Made by a program: the position numbers and the translations under genes. A stretch of DNA of 64,000 nucleotides from Opitutaceae bacterium UBA2377 (lineage in GTDB: Bacteria; Verrucomicrobiota; Verrucomicrobiia; Opitutales; Opitutaceae): contig DDSZ01000005.1 in the NCBI GenBank assembly GCA_002344205.1, positions 6,172 through 70,171 of the forward strand, in the 5' to 3' direction. Below, piece by piece: positions 26,438 to 36,362 of this stretch. Below the pieces are notes generated by a model that made no database searches, had not been told where the DNA came from, and saw only the letters and a list, made by a program, of their open reading frames with translations. Every line of letters begins with the position of its first letter. Positions within the stretch are counted from its first letter, which is position 1.

Positions 26438-27570
26438 CCACCGCCACCCTCGAAAAGACTCTCACCACCGCCCAGCCGCCGGCCGCACGTCCACCGTCTG
26501 CGCCCAAATCCGCCAAAGCCGTTCTCGCCGGTCTCGACTTCGGCACCAACAAATCCTGCCTGCTCGCCGGCACCCCCGGCTCCGGCGACATCGCCGTGAG
26601 CAAGGTCGTTCCAACCTGCGTCGGTTACGTCAAGGAGGGCATTGTCGAGGGCATCATCGCCGGCAACGCCACCCGGCTTTTCGGCGAGGAGGCTTTGCAG
26701 AACAAGCTGCATGTAAACCTCGTCGCTCCGATGGAGGAAGGCGTGATCGCCCATCCCGAAGCGGCGCGCGACTTCCTTGCGCATCTCCGCAGCCTCGCGG
26801 ATCCGTCCGGGCAGGCCGAGATCCGCGCCGTCATCGGCGTGCCGGCCAACGCCGCGGAAACGACCCGGGAGGATATCCGCCGCTGCGCCCATGGTATCTT
26901 CAACCGCGTATTGCTGATCCCGGAGCCGTTTCTCGCCGCGGTGGGCTTCCGCGACAACTCCCGGCTGGGGCAGCCCGGATACATTGATCCGGTCATCAAC
27001 TCGCTGTTCATCGACATCGGCGGCGGCACGAGCGACCTCTGTCTCGTGCAGGGCTATTTCCCCACCGGCGACGACCAGATCAGCATTCCCTTCGCCGGCG
27101 ACGCCATTGATGCCCTGATGGAGGCAGAGCTGAACCGCACCTATCCGAACAACGGATTGTCCCGCCACAAGGTCCGCGAGATCAAGGAAGCCCACGGCTA
27201 TGTCGGCCCGTCCCGCCGGCCGATGGACGTGAAGGTCATCATGGGCGGCAAGGCCCACCTGCTCGAGCTCGCCGATGTCATCGGCAACGCCTGCAACACC
27301 CTCGTGGAGAAAATCTACCCGGCCCTCACCACCCTCATCAGCCGCGCCTCCTCGGATTCGGTGGTCACGCTGCTGCAAAATATCATCGTCACCGGCGGCG
27401 GCTCGCAGTTGCGGGGCATCGACACGGTGCTGCAACAGCGGCTTGCGGCCGACGGCTACGAGACCCCGAAGGTCCGCCTCGCCGGCCAGGACTACAAACG
27501 CTACGTCGCCATCGGCGCCCTCAAGGCCGCCCGCGCCGCGCGCGAAAACCAATGGCAGGTGCTGCTCTGA
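26434..27570 (+). CDS. MamK/MreB-like actin-family ATPase
   Basis: This 378-aa protein belongs to the prokaryotic actin superfamily. Phosphate-1 motif LDFGTNKSC lies near residue 34, phosphate-2 motif IDIGGGTSDLCLV near 193, and the adenosine motif IIVTGGGSQLRGI near 315. The segment HLLELADVIGNACN and the lack of the MreB-specific GIVLNEPSVVA region point to a MamK/Alp-like filament protein rather than canonical MreB. A 30-residue Ala/Pro-rich N-terminal tail is unusual. It is coupled to the 155-aa protein by ATGA overlap. The cellular role is unknown. Confidence 0.85.
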   Translation: MTTATLEKTLTTAQPPAARPPSAPKSAKAVLAGLDFGTNKSCLLAGTPGSGDIAVSKVVPTCVGYVKEGIVEGIIAGNATRLFGEEALQNKLHVNLVAPMEEGVIAHPEAARDFLAHLRSLADPSGQAEIRAVIGVPANAAETTREDIRRCAHGIFNRVLLIPEPFLAAVGFRDNSRLGQPGYIDPVINSLFIDIGGGTSDLCLVQGYFPTGDDQISIPFAGDAIDALMEAELNRTYPNNGLSRHKVREIKEAHGYVGPSRRPMDVKVIMGGKAHLLELADVIGNACNTLVEKIYPALTTLISRASSDSVVTLLQNIIVTGGGSQLRGIDTVLQQRLAADGYETPKVRLAGQDYKRYVAIGALKAARAARENQWQVLL

Positions 27571-27589
27571 GCCCGCTCGGCGTTCGCGT

Positions 27590-28669
27590 TCAACTGATCG
27601 CCGGGTAACTGCCCAACCACTTCACCATCGGGCAAAACTTCCGGAGCTCGGCGAGCGCCTCCTTCATGTTGGCGTCCTCGTAGTGCCCCGTGACGTCGAT
27701 GAAGAAATAATAGTCCCACGGCCGCTTTTTGCTCGGGCGCGACTCCACTTTCGAGAGGTTGATCCCCCGCTCGGCGAGCGGCATCAGCATCCGCAGCAGC
27801 GCGCCGGAATGCGCCGCCGCCTCGTCGCCCAGCGAGACCAGAAAGCTGGTGATATCCTTGCCGCCGCCGACCGGCCCCGAGGCCTGCCTTCCCAGCACGA
27901 AAAAGCGCGTGGTGTTGTCCGCCTTGTCCTGGATGTTTTTCACCAGCACCGGCACGCCGTAGTGCAGCGCCGCCAGCTCGCCCGCCACCGCCGCCGCGCC
28001 GGGTTCATCCTTGGCGATCTGCACGGCGCGGGACGTGCTCGGGGCGTCGATCAGTTGCGCGTGCGGCAGGTGCCGCTGCAGCCAGTGCCGGCACTGCGCC
28101 AGCGCCTGATCCTTCGAGTAAACCTTGGTGATCTGCTCCAGCGGCCCGTGCGCGATGAGGGCGTGGGTGATCTCCGCGTAGATCTGGGCGACGATCTTCA
28201 GGTCGCTTTCCACAAAACTGTCGAGCGTCTCCCGCACGGATCCTTCCGTGGAGTTTTCGATCGGGATGACGGCATAGTCCGTCTCCCCTTTTTCCACCGC
28301 GGTGAAGATGTCGCCGATGGCGGTCATCGCGTGGTAATCGACGCTCGCGCCGAATTTCTTCATCGCTGCCGCGTGCGTGTTGCTCGCCTCGGGGCCGAGG
28401 TAGGCGATCATCAGCGGTTTCTCGAGGGCGATGGCCGCCGACATGATCTCGCGGTAAATCGCCTTCAGCGCCTCCTGCTTGATCGGCCCCGAGTTTTGGC
28501 CGGTGACCTTCCGCAGGACGGCGTCCTCGCGTTCGGCCACGTAGATTTGTCCGCCCTGGCTGCGCTTCACCCTGCCGATCTCGGCCGCCAGTTTCAGCCG
28601 CTCGTTCAGCAATTCGACCAGTTGCTTGTCGATCCGGTCGATGTTCTCACGGATGGGTCCGAGATCCAT
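27590..28669 (-). CDS. pheA: Chorismate mutase / prephenate dehydratase (P-protein)
   Basis: This 359-aa bifunctional enzyme makes phenylpyruvate for phenylalanine synthesis. The N-terminal AroQ chorismate mutase domain (about 1-85) contains RENIDRIDKQLVELLNERLKLA. The dehydratase domain begins IAYLGPEASNTHAA and includes VPIENSTEGSV-like IPIENSTEGSV and the catalytic TRFFVLGR. The C-terminal ACT domain has the allosteric ESRPSKKRPWDYYFF segment. It lies 2 bp after scpB, in an operon-like pair, and converges on the actin-like gene. Confidence 0.97.
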   Translation of the reverse strand: MDLGPIRENIDRIDKQLVELLNERLKLAAEIGRVKRSQGGQIYVAEREDAVLRKVTGQNSGPIKQEALKAIYREIMSAAIALEKPLMIAYLGPEASNTHAAAMKKFGASVDYHAMTAIGDIFTAVEKGETDYAVIPIENSTEGSVRETLDSFVESDLKIVAQIYAEITHALIAHGPLEQITKVYSKDQALAQCRHWLQRHLPHAQLIDAPSTSRAVQIAKDEPGAAAVAGELAALHYGVPVLVKNIQDKADNTTRFFVLGRQASGPVGGGKDITSFLVSLGDEAAAHSGALLRMLMPLAERGINLSKVESRPSKKRPWDYYFFIDVTGHYEDANMKEALAELRKFCPMVKWLGSYPAIS

Positions 28670-28671
28670 GG

Positions 28672-29490
28672 TCAGGAGGTTTTTTCCTCGGTGGTCACGG
28701 GAGCGGCGTGCTCGACCGTCACCGGCTCAAAATTCGGGCTCTCGCCTTCGCCGCTTTCCAGCGGCAGGCCCATCTCGGCATCCGCCGGGGGCTTCGTCGG
28801 GTTGAGCGCGGTCTGCAACCAGTCGTCAATCTGCCGGTTGGAGAGCACGTCGGATGCGGGCAGCTCATCCAGCGATTTGATGCCCGTGAATTCGAGGAAT
28901 TGGTCGGTGGTGCCGTATTGGATCGGCCGGCCCGGCAAATCCGCCCGTCCCACGATGTAGATCAGCTCCCGCTCCAGCAGCTTGTTGATGCCGGCCTCGG
29001 CCGATACGCCGCGGATGGTCTCGATCTCGGCCCGCGTCACGGGCTGGCGGTAGGCCACGATCGCGAGCGTTTCGATGGAAGACTGGCTGAGCCGGAGCGG
29101 CGTGGGCTCGTTGCGGAGCACCCGCACCCAGCGGGCAAATTGCGGCTGTGTCACCAGCCGGTAGCCGGCGGACCCCTCGATCAGCAGGATGCCTTCGTCC
29201 CGGGCGCGCAGCTCGGCGGCGATTTCGTCCATCGCTTCGCGGATCTGGCTCGCGGTCACGAGCGAGGGCACTTCCCGGTAGAGTTCGTCGTCGGCCGCCA
29301 TCTCGGTCGGTATTTCGGCCGCCTCCTCGGGCGCGGGACTCCCGACGGCACCCTCCGCGGCGCCGGTCGCCACGGGGAGCAGGGCCTGCTCGTGAAACCG
29401 GGTGAACGCGGCCTGGATGTCCTTGGTCGCGAGCGGTTGGCTGGAGGAAAAGAGCAGCGCCTTGAGCACTTTTTTCAGATTGAAGGCCAT
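28672..29490 (-). CDS. scpB: Segregation and condensation protein B
   Basis: ScpB is the winged-helix kleisin partner that joins SMC and ScpA in the bacterial condensin. This 272-aa copy has the core LSQSSIETLAIVAYRQPVTRAEIETIRG and the second winged helix YGTTDQFLEFTGI. It carries an insertion of about 45 residues inside the first winged helix (an Ala/Glu/Pro-rich run after FTRFHEQALL) and an extended acidic C-terminus. scpA is not adjacent. The ATG at the listed end follows a long spurious open extension. It precedes pheA by 2 bp. Confidence 0.9.
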   Translation of the reverse strand: MAFNLKKVLKALLFSSSQPLATKDIQAAFTRFHEQALLPVATGAAEGAVGSPAPEEAAEIPTEMAADDELYREVPSLVTASQIREAMDEIAAELRARDEGILLIEGSAGYRLVTQPQFARWVRVLRNEPTPLRLSQSSIETLAIVAYRQPVTRAEIETIRGVSAEAGINKLLERELIYIVGRADLPGRPIQYGTTDQFLEFTGIKSLDELPASDVLSNRQIDDWLQTALNPTKPPADAEMGLPLESGEGESPNFEPVTVEHAAPVTTEEKTS

Positions 29491-29628
29491 GCGGTAAAGT
29501 TCCCCGAATGAATGGGTCCGCGCCGGGCCTAAGCAATCACGAAAACACGGCGGAGCCGCCGCCCCATTTGTCATAGCCGACATGATTCTTGCCCGCCCGC
29601 GGCGGCTCTGGTTCGCTCGACCCCGACC

Positions 29629-31353
<1,725 letters not shown>

Positions 31354-31375
31354 GGCGCTTGCGCCGCATCCCGTC

Positions 31376-32965
31376 ATGACCTGGTCACGCTTCAAAACCC
31401 ACCGCTATCATCACTCTGAGTTAGGGCTCTCGCTCGATCTCAGCCGCATGCCGTTTCCGGATGACTACTTCGCGGGCATGGAGCCGCGGATGCAGTCGGC
31501 ATTTGCGGCGATGAAAGCCCTTGAGGGCGGCGCCATCGCCAACCCCGACGAGCAGCGCATGGTCGGCCACTATTGGCTCCGCGCCCCGCAGTTCGCCCCT
31601 GATCCGGCCCTCGCCAAAGAAATCAGCTCCACTCTCGCGGCCATCGGAGAATTCACCGCCAAGGTCCATGCCGGCGAGATCGCCGGACCCAAGGGGAAAT
31701 TCAAAAATCTCCTCGTGATCGGCATCGGCGGCTCCGCCCTCGGTCCACAATTCGTAAGCCATGCGCTCGGCCGGCCGCGCAAGGACAAGCTCGCCGTTTC
31801 GTTCTTCGACAACACCGACCCCGACGGCATCGACTACGTGCTCGATGCCCTGCGCGGCCAGTTGGCGAAAACCCTGGTCCTCGTGATTTCCAAATCCGGC
31901 GGCACCGCAGAGACCCGCAACGGCATGCTTGAGGCCATCGCCGCGTTCAAGGCCGCCAGGCTCGAACACGCCAAACACTTCGTCGCCGTCACCGGCGCGG
32001 GCTCCAAGCTCGACGCCACCGCCCTCGCCGAGGGCTGGCTCGCCCGTTTTCCCATGTGGGACTGGGTCGGCGGACGAACCTCCGAACTCTGCGCCGTCGG
32101 CCTTCTGCCCGCCGCCTTGCAGGGGCTCGACATCCAGGGCATGCTTGATGGTGCCGCCGCGATGGATGCCGTGACCCGCAGCCACGTCACCCGCGACAAC
32201 CCCGCCGCCCTGCTCGCGCTCATGTGGCATTTTGCGACCGACGGCCGGGGTGCAAAGGACATGGTCGTCCTGCCCTACAAGGACCGCCTGCTCCTTTTTT
32301 CCCGCTACCTTCAGCAGCTCGTCATGGAGTCGCTCGGCAAGGAGCACGACCTCCAGGGCAACGTCGTCAACCAAGGCATCGCCGTTTACGGCAACAAGGG
32401 CTCGACCGACCAGCACGCCTACGTGCAGCAGCTTCGCGACGGCGTGAACAACTTCTTCATCACCTTCATCGAGGTCCTCAAGGACCGCGAGGCGAAGACG
32501 GCCTTGGAGGTCGAGCCGGGCGTCACCAGCGGCGACTACCTGCAGGGCTTTTATCTCGGCACCCGCGATGCGCTCAGCGAAAAGGACCGGCACTCCATCA
32601 CGATCACCGTGCCCGATGTTTCGGCCCGCTCCATCGGTCTGCTCATCGCGCTTTATGAGCGCGCCGTCGGGCTCTACGCCTCGCTCGTCGGTATCAACGC
32701 CTACCATCAACCCGGCGTCGAGGCCGGCAAGAAAGCTGCCGGCGGCGTCATTGCCCTCAAGCTCCGGCTCGCCGCCGCCATGCAGGCCGCTCCCGGTGAG
32801 TTCCATACCGCCGAGGAATGGTCCGCCCGGCTTGGTGACACGGCACACACGCAAACCGAGCACGTCTTCAAGATCCTCGAGCACCTTGCGGCCAACCGGA
32901 GCAGCGGGGTAAAAATGCGCGCCCGCCAGCCGTGGCATGCCTCCCGGTTCGCCTGCAAAGGCTGA
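31376..32965 (+). CDS. pgi: Glucose-6-phosphate isomerase
   Basis: Pgi interconverts glucose-6-phosphate and fructose-6-phosphate in glycolysis. The 529-aa protein contains [29 protein letters not shown], the catalytic GKEHDLQGN region and [18 protein letters not shown] with the active-site His. Length fits the family. It lies between ilvD and a membrane-anchored coiled-coil gene, with gaps of 22 and 12 bp, so these are probably one transcription unit ending at the terminator near 33.9 kb. Confidence 0.95.
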   Translation: MTWSRFKTHRYHHSELGLSLDLSRMPFPDDYFAGMEPRMQSAFAAMKALEGGAIANPDEQRMVGHYWLRAPQFAPDPALAKEISSTLAAIGEFTAKVHAGEIAGPKGKFKNLLVIGIGGSALGPQFVSHALGRPRKDKLAVSFFDNTDPDGIDYVLDALRGQLAKTLVLVISKSGGTAETRNGMLEAIAAFKAARLEHAKHFVAVTGAGSKLDATALAEGWLARFPMWDWVGGRTSELCAVGLLPAALQGLDIQGMLDGAAAMDAVTRSHVTRDNPAALLALMWHFATDGRGAKDMVVLPYKDRLLLFSRYLQQLVMESLGKEHDLQGNVVNQGIAVYGNKGSTDQHAYVQQLRDGVNNFFITFIEVLKDREAKTALEVEPGVTSGDYLQGFYLGTRDALSEKDRHSITITVPDVSARSIGLLIALYERAVGLYASLVGINAYHQPGVEAGKKAAGGVIALKLRLAAAMQAAPGEFHTAEEWSARLGDTAHTQTEHVFKILEHLAANRSSGVKMRARQPWHASRFACKG

Positions 32966-32977
32966 TCCCGCGTCCAG

Positions 32978-33709
32978 ATGAAGCCGCCGTCGCCTCTCTA
33001 CCTCTGGTTGCTGGCGGCCATCTTGGTCGCGACGGCGGCGGCTTATGTCCACCGGACGATGGCGCACCGGCAACTGAGCGACCGCCACGCCGCACTGGCA
33101 GCGGAAAGCGCAGTGCTTGGTGCCGCCTTGACCACGGCCAGGCAAAGCGCGGACGCGCTCTCGCTTCAGGTGGACAACCTCGATACCGCCCTCGGGGAAG
33201 CGCGGACGCGCCTGACGACCACCGAGACCCGCAACGTGGAACTCACCCGCGAGCTTATCCAGGCCCGGTCGCAAATCGGTGAGTCCGAAAACCTCGCTCG
33301 CGAACTGGCCGCACTTCAAGCGGCCCACCGCATCCTGCAACAGGAGGTGGCCGCCGCACCACCGGCCGCCTTGGACCCCGCAATGCTCGCCGCCTTTGAG
33401 CGCGTCATGGGCGAACTCGGCCAAAGGCTGGCCTCGCCGCCGTCCGCGCCCCGTCTCAGCCTGACCAGCACCCGCGCCCGCACCGCCTTGGTGGTCAGCG
33501 TCGGGCCGTCCCAGTCCTTTGTCGTGCTCAACTACGGCGCGGAACACGGGGCACTTCCCCGTCAGGAGTTCTTGATCCGCCGTGGAACCGAAACCCTCGC
33601 CAAGGTTCATATCAGTGATGTGCGCCCGCACCATTCCATCGCCCAAGTGCAGCCGGATTCCCTGTCTGGCGTCTTGCACAAGGGCGATTCGGCCGTTTTA
33701 TCACCCTAG
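32978..33709 (+). CDS. Membrane-anchored coiled-coil protein with C-terminal beta domain
   Basis: This 243-aa protein has one N-terminal membrane helix (about 6-24), a coiled coil of about 110 residues, and a C-terminal domain (about 160-243) with short beta strands (TALVVSVGPSQSFVVLNYG, FLIRRGTETLAKVHISDVRPHHSIAQV). The last part is reminiscent of C-terminal beta domains in MreC-like or flagellar-envelope proteins, but I do not recognise a family. It is followed 3 bp later by a small lipoprotein. The function is unknown. Confidence 0.75.
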   Translation: MKPPSPLYLWLLAAILVATAAAYVHRTMAHRQLSDRHAALAAESAVLGAALTTARQSADALSLQVDNLDTALGEARTRLTTTETRNVELTRELIQARSQIGESENLARELAALQAAHRILQQEVAAAPPAALDPAMLAAFERVMGELGQRLASPPSAPRLSLTSTRARTALVVSVGPSQSFVVLNYGAEHGALPRQEFLIRRGTETLAKVHISDVRPHHSIAQVQPDSLSGVLHKGDSAVLSP

Positions 33710-33712
33710 CCC

Positions 33713-33874
33713 ATGAAATCCCTCCATCGCCCATTGCTCGCCACCTTGCTTGTCCTCCTCGGCCTCGCCTTCACCGGCTGCACCACGCGTCAGAACAAGG
33801 ACTCTTCCATCCCGTGGAGCCGTCCCGCCGACTGGGAAGGCCAGATCCCCGGCATGGGCCAGCCCGGCCGCTGA
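33713..33874 (+). CDS. Small lipoprotein, 53 aa
   Basis: This short gene starts 3 bp after the coiled-coil gene. The protein has a basic n-region, a Leu-rich signal and a lipobox ending in Cys23 (FTGC), then a 30-residue mature tail that is polar and ends with two Trp-containing turns (IPWSRPADWEGQ) and Gly/Pro. The lipobox, close spacing and codon pattern support a real gene. No family is recognised. It may be the membrane-surface partner of the coiled-coil protein. Confidence 0.75.
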   Translation: MKSLHRPLLATLLVLLGLAFTGCTTRQNKDSSIPWSRPADWEGQIPGMGQPGR

Positions 33875-33892
33875 TGCCGCCACCCCGCCCTC

Positions 33893-33918
33893 AAATCCGG
33901 CTCACCGCCGGATTTTTT
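33893..33918 (+). terminator. Intrinsic terminator before rsmI
   Basis: A perfect 9-bp stem (aaatccggc / gccggattt) with a 5-nt loop and a run of six T lies 19 bp after the lipoprotein stop and ends 17 bp before the rsmI ATG. It would end the ilvD-pgi-coiled-coil-lipoprotein transcript. Confidence 0.85.
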
Positions 33919-33935
33919 GTTGGGTCGATTTCGTC

Positions 33936-34649
33936 ATGTCCGAAAACACTTCGCTGACTCCCTTGCCCGGCCACCTCTACGTGGTCGCCACGCCCATCGG
34001 GAATCTCGCCGATCTCACGGAGCGGGCCAGGGCCATCCTCGCGTCCGTCGATTTGATCGCCTGCGAGGACACCCGCACCACCGGGGTCATGCTGGGCCGC
34101 ATCGGTGTGCGGCGGGAGCTCTTTCCCTATCACGATCACAACGAGGCCGAGGCCGCCGTCCGGCTCGCGGAGCGGCTGGCCGCCGGTCAGTCCGTCGCCG
34201 TGGTGAGCGATGCCGGCACTCCCGCCCTCAGCGATCCCGGCTTCCGGATCGTGCGGGAATGCCGCCGCCGCGGGCTCCCGGTCGTGCCGGTGCCCGGCCC
34301 CAGCGCGCTGACCGCGGCGCTCAGCGCCAGCGGCCTGCCGACCAACGGATTTTTGTTCGTCGGTTTTCTCCCGCCGAAGTCCGCCGCCCGGATCGCCTTT
34401 TTTGAAAAACACCGGGACTTCGCCTACACCGTGGTGCTCTATGAAAGCTGCCACCGGATCGCCAAGGCCGTGGATGAACTCAACGTCACGCTCGGCGGCG
34501 ACCGCGTGATCTGCGTCGCCAAGGAAATCAGCAAGCTGCACGAAACTTTCTGGGTCGGCCCGGCTGCCGACGTGCAGGCCCGCCTGAAGCAGGCCAGTCT
34601 GAAAGGCGAATTTGTGCTGATCATCGCCCCGGCCGGCTTCGCGCTTTGA
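33936..34649 (+). CDS. rsmI: 16S rRNA 2'-O-ribose methyltransferase RsmI
   Basis: RsmI methylates the 2'-OH of C1402 in 16S rRNA using SAM. This 237-aa protein is a tetrapyrrole-methylase-fold enzyme with the family signatures YVVATPIGNLADLT, CEDTRTTGVML, VVSDAGTPALSDPGF and VPGPSALTAALSASGLP. The chosen ATG follows the terminator; the upstream open frame reads through the small lipoprotein gene. It converges on the SRPBCC gene; a hairpin sits between the two ends. Confidence 0.95.
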   Translation: MSENTSLTPLPGHLYVVATPIGNLADLTERARAILASVDLIACEDTRTTGVMLGRIGVRRELFPYHDHNEAEAAVRLAERLAAGQSVAVVSDAGTPALSDPGFRIVRECRRRGLPVVPVPGPSALTAALSASGLPTNGFLFVGFLPPKSAARIAFFEKHRDFAYTVVLYESCHRIAKAVDELNVTLGGDRVICVAKEISKLHETFWVGPAADVQARLKQASLKGEFVLIIAPAGFAL

Positions 34650-34659
34650 GACTCGGGAA

Positions 34660-34678
34660 GCCGGCTCTCTCAGCCGGC
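34660..34678. terminator. Hairpin between convergent rsmI and SRPBCC ends
   Basis: A perfect 7-bp stem (gccggct / agccggc) with a 5-nt loop overlaps the SRPBCC stop and follows rsmI by 10 bp. There is no T-run on either side, so termination is uncertain. Confidence 0.4.
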
Positions 34679-35145
34679 GCGCAAACCGGCGGCGAGCCCG
34701 GCCAGCCGGTCGAGGCTCTCGCCCCAGCCGTGCGCAAAGCCCATCTCCTCATGCCGGCGGCAGGCTGCATCGCTCCAGTGCCGCGCCTCCATGGTGACGC
34801 CGGTTCGCCCGACCGGAACCGGCTCGAATGTCGTCACCGCCGTGAAAAACATGTCGGGCCGCGGCTGCCATTCCGGGTCAAAGGCATCGGTGAAGACGAT
34901 GCGCGCATCGGGCACAACCTCGAGAAACACGCCGCGGGCCGGATATTCGGAACCGTCAGGCGCACGCATCAGGGCCTGGAAAATTCCGCCCGGCCGCAGA
35001 TCCAGCTCACAATGGGGCGTCGTCATCCCGTGCGGCCCCACCAGTCGCGGAAGTGCTGATGCCAAACCCTGAACACGATTGCCGGCGGCGCATCGATCAC
35101 GCGCGTCAGCTTCAGCTTTCTTTCGCTCCGGCTGTGGCTGTTCAT
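34670..35145 (-). pseudogene. SRPBCC/AHSA1-like domain gene with an internal frameshift
   Basis: The N-terminal reading starts at ATG 35145 (MNSHSRSERK... LTRVIDAPPAIVFRVW) and reaches DWWG, then hits a TGA. In the next frame the homologous continuation is HGMTTPHCELDLRPGG, ending with GFAHGWGESLDRLAGL. This is one AHSA1-like protein of about 158 aa split by a missing base in a run of G/C near 35034-35039. It may be a true pseudogene or a sequencing error in the homopolymer. It lies 2 bp after a small gene and downstream of DUF1428, in the predicted ECF42 regulon. Confidence 0.8.
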
Positions 35146-35147
35146 CG

Positions 35148-35342
35148 TCAAACCCGGCCTTCCGGGGCCTTTCCCCCGGCAGCCTCCGCCTCGAGCTCAC
35201 ACACGCGCCCATCGATCTGCATCACGATATCGGCGGCATCACGCCGGCCCTGCCGTTCCAGGTCGCAGGCAAGGTCGGCCAGCTCCGTGCGCAACCGGTC
35301 CAACAAGGCGCGCACAGGGCGGTCGGTGGAAACAGCGGGCAT
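35148..35342 (-). CDS. Small uncharacterised protein in the ECF42-linked operon
   Basis: This 64-aa protein is helical and charged (VRALLDRLRTELADLACDLERQGRRDAADIVMQID). No domain is recognised. It begins 15 bp after the DUF1428 gene and its stop lies 2 bp before the SRPBCC start, which is strong evidence that it is a real operon member. ATG start; no clear ribosome site. A role with the SRPBCC protein is inferred from position only. Confidence 0.6.
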   Translation of the reverse strand: MPAVSTDRPVRALLDRLRTELADLACDLERQGRRDAADIVMQIDGRVCELEAEAAGGKAPEGRV

Positions 35343-35357
35343 GGCGGTGCCGTCCGT

Positions 35358-35729
35358 TCAGCGCGAGACGAGCACGTTGAACCCGCCGAAGGTCATGCGG
35401 GCCATGTCGAAGGGCATTTTCTTGGGGTCGCACATCGCGGCAAGCCGCGGGTCGGCCATGACCTTGGCGTTCACGCGGTCGCGATGCGCCCGGGAACGGT
35501 ATCGGATGTAGGCGAAGATCACGGTCTCCTCTGACTTAGTCTTGGCCAGTTTCCTGAACAGGTCGCCAGGCACGCCTTCGGGTTGCGGCAGGGTGTCCAT
35601 GACGCATTCCTTGTAATCGAGCGCACCGTGTTCGCGCCAGACTTTGGCCGCCTTGGTCGCAATGCTTTTGTAGAGCCCGAGTTTTTTGCGGGAAACCGGG
35701 ATAACGAAACCGTCAACGTATTGGGACAT
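35358..35729 (-). CDS. DUF1428 domain protein
   Basis: This 123-aa protein matches DUF1428, a small dimeric alpha-beta barrel-like family (MSQYVDGFVIPV, YKECVMDT, IRYRSRAHRDRVNAKVMADPR, KMPFDMARMTFGGF). The ATG has an AGGAG ribosome site 8 bp upstream, which decides the start over an earlier in-frame ATG. It is the first gene of a three-gene minus-strand operon. DUF1428, YCII/DGPF and SRPBCC genes are repeatedly found with ECF42 sigma factors. The enzymatic role is unknown. Confidence 0.88.
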   Translation of the reverse strand: MSQYVDGFVIPVSRKKLGLYKSIATKAAKVWREHGALDYKECVMDTLPQPEGVPGDLFRKLAKTKSEETVIFAYIRYRSRAHRDRVNAKVMADPRLAAMCDPKKMPFDMARMTFGGFNVLVSR

Positions 35730-35777
35730 GGTGGATTCTCCTATTGGGTGGGTGGATACCGGGTGGTTCATCTTCTA

Positions 35778-35804
35778 AACGAACCAGCCGGTCTCTTTTG
35801 GACA
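35778..35804 (-). promoter_or_regulatory. Predicted ECF42-type promoter for the DUF1428 operon
   Basis: Reading on the minus strand, TGTCCA is followed after exactly 17 nt by CGTT. The same layout (TGTCCT, 17 nt, CGTC) occurs on the plus strand upstream of the YCII-sigma operon. The reported ECF42 consensus has a TGTCGA-type -35 and a CG(A/T)C-type -10, so this is a good candidate. Its downstream edge is 49 bp from the DUF1428 ATG. Confidence 0.55.
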
Positions 35805-35871
35805 CCCGCCTCCGATTTTTTTCTGAAATCCGCCGTGGCCGGCCGCGTGCCCGGAAAAAATCCCCAAACTC

Positions 35872-35898
35872 TGTCCTTCCGGACGCGGATGCTTCGTC
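35872..35898 (+). promoter_or_regulatory. Predicted ECF42-type promoter for the YCII-sigma operon
   Basis: TGTCCT at the left end is separated by 17 nt from CGTC at the right end, resembling ECF42-dependent promoters. It ends 32 bp before the chosen ATG of the YCII gene, and suggests that the sigma factor activates its own operon. Confidence 0.55.
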
Positions 35899-35929
35899 GT
35901 AGCCTGTGAGCACCTTTGCCGCCCACATC

Positions 35930-36349
35930 ATGAGCACATCCCCCGTCCCTGAATCCATCCCGTTCATGTTGCTTTTTCGCAACACCGGTGCCGACAGCTA
36001 CCGGCACCTTTCCGCCGCGCAGCAGCAGGAGCTTGTCGGCCGCTGGAACACTTGGTTCGAGACCCTCGTCAAACAGGGCAAAGCCACCATCGGTCAGCCG
36101 CTGGAAGACGCCACCCGCATCGTCGCCGGCCCCGGCGGGACGCGGGTCGTGGACGGTCCGTTCCCCGAGACCAAGGAGGCCATCGGCGGTTTTGTCACTT
36201 TGCTGGTCGGCAACCTCGCCGAGGCTACCGCGATCGCCCAACGCCATCCGGGGCTCGAATACGGCATGCTGATCGAGATTCGCGAAATGACCCCGCACTG
36301 CCACCTCGGTGTGAATACCAAGGGTGTGCCGCTCACCGCCGGCGCCTGA
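35930..36349 (+). CDS. YCII/DGPF domain protein
   Basis: This 139-aa protein belongs to the YCII-related family with a DGPF motif (GTRVVDGPFPETKEAIGGF). Such proteins are the constant partners of ECF42 sigma factors. They have a dimeric ferredoxin-like fold and are suspected to bind small ligands. It is followed by the sigma-factor gene after 13 bp. An earlier GTG start at 35906 would add eight residues; the internal ATG is preferred, since the conserved part begins at PFMLLFRNTG. Confidence 0.88.
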   Translation: MSTSPVPESIPFMLLFRNTGADSYRHLSAAQQQELVGRWNTWFETLVKQGKATIGQPLEDATRIVAGPGGTRVVDGPFPETKEAIGGFVTLLVGNLAEATAIAQRHPGLEYGMLIEIREMTPHCHLGVNTKGVPLTAGA

Positions 36350-36362
36350 ATCCCGCGCACCG

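Noticed and set aside
31421..33679. 752-codon minus-strand frame opposite pgi
   Set aside because: Antisense shadow of an enzyme with complete active-site motifs.
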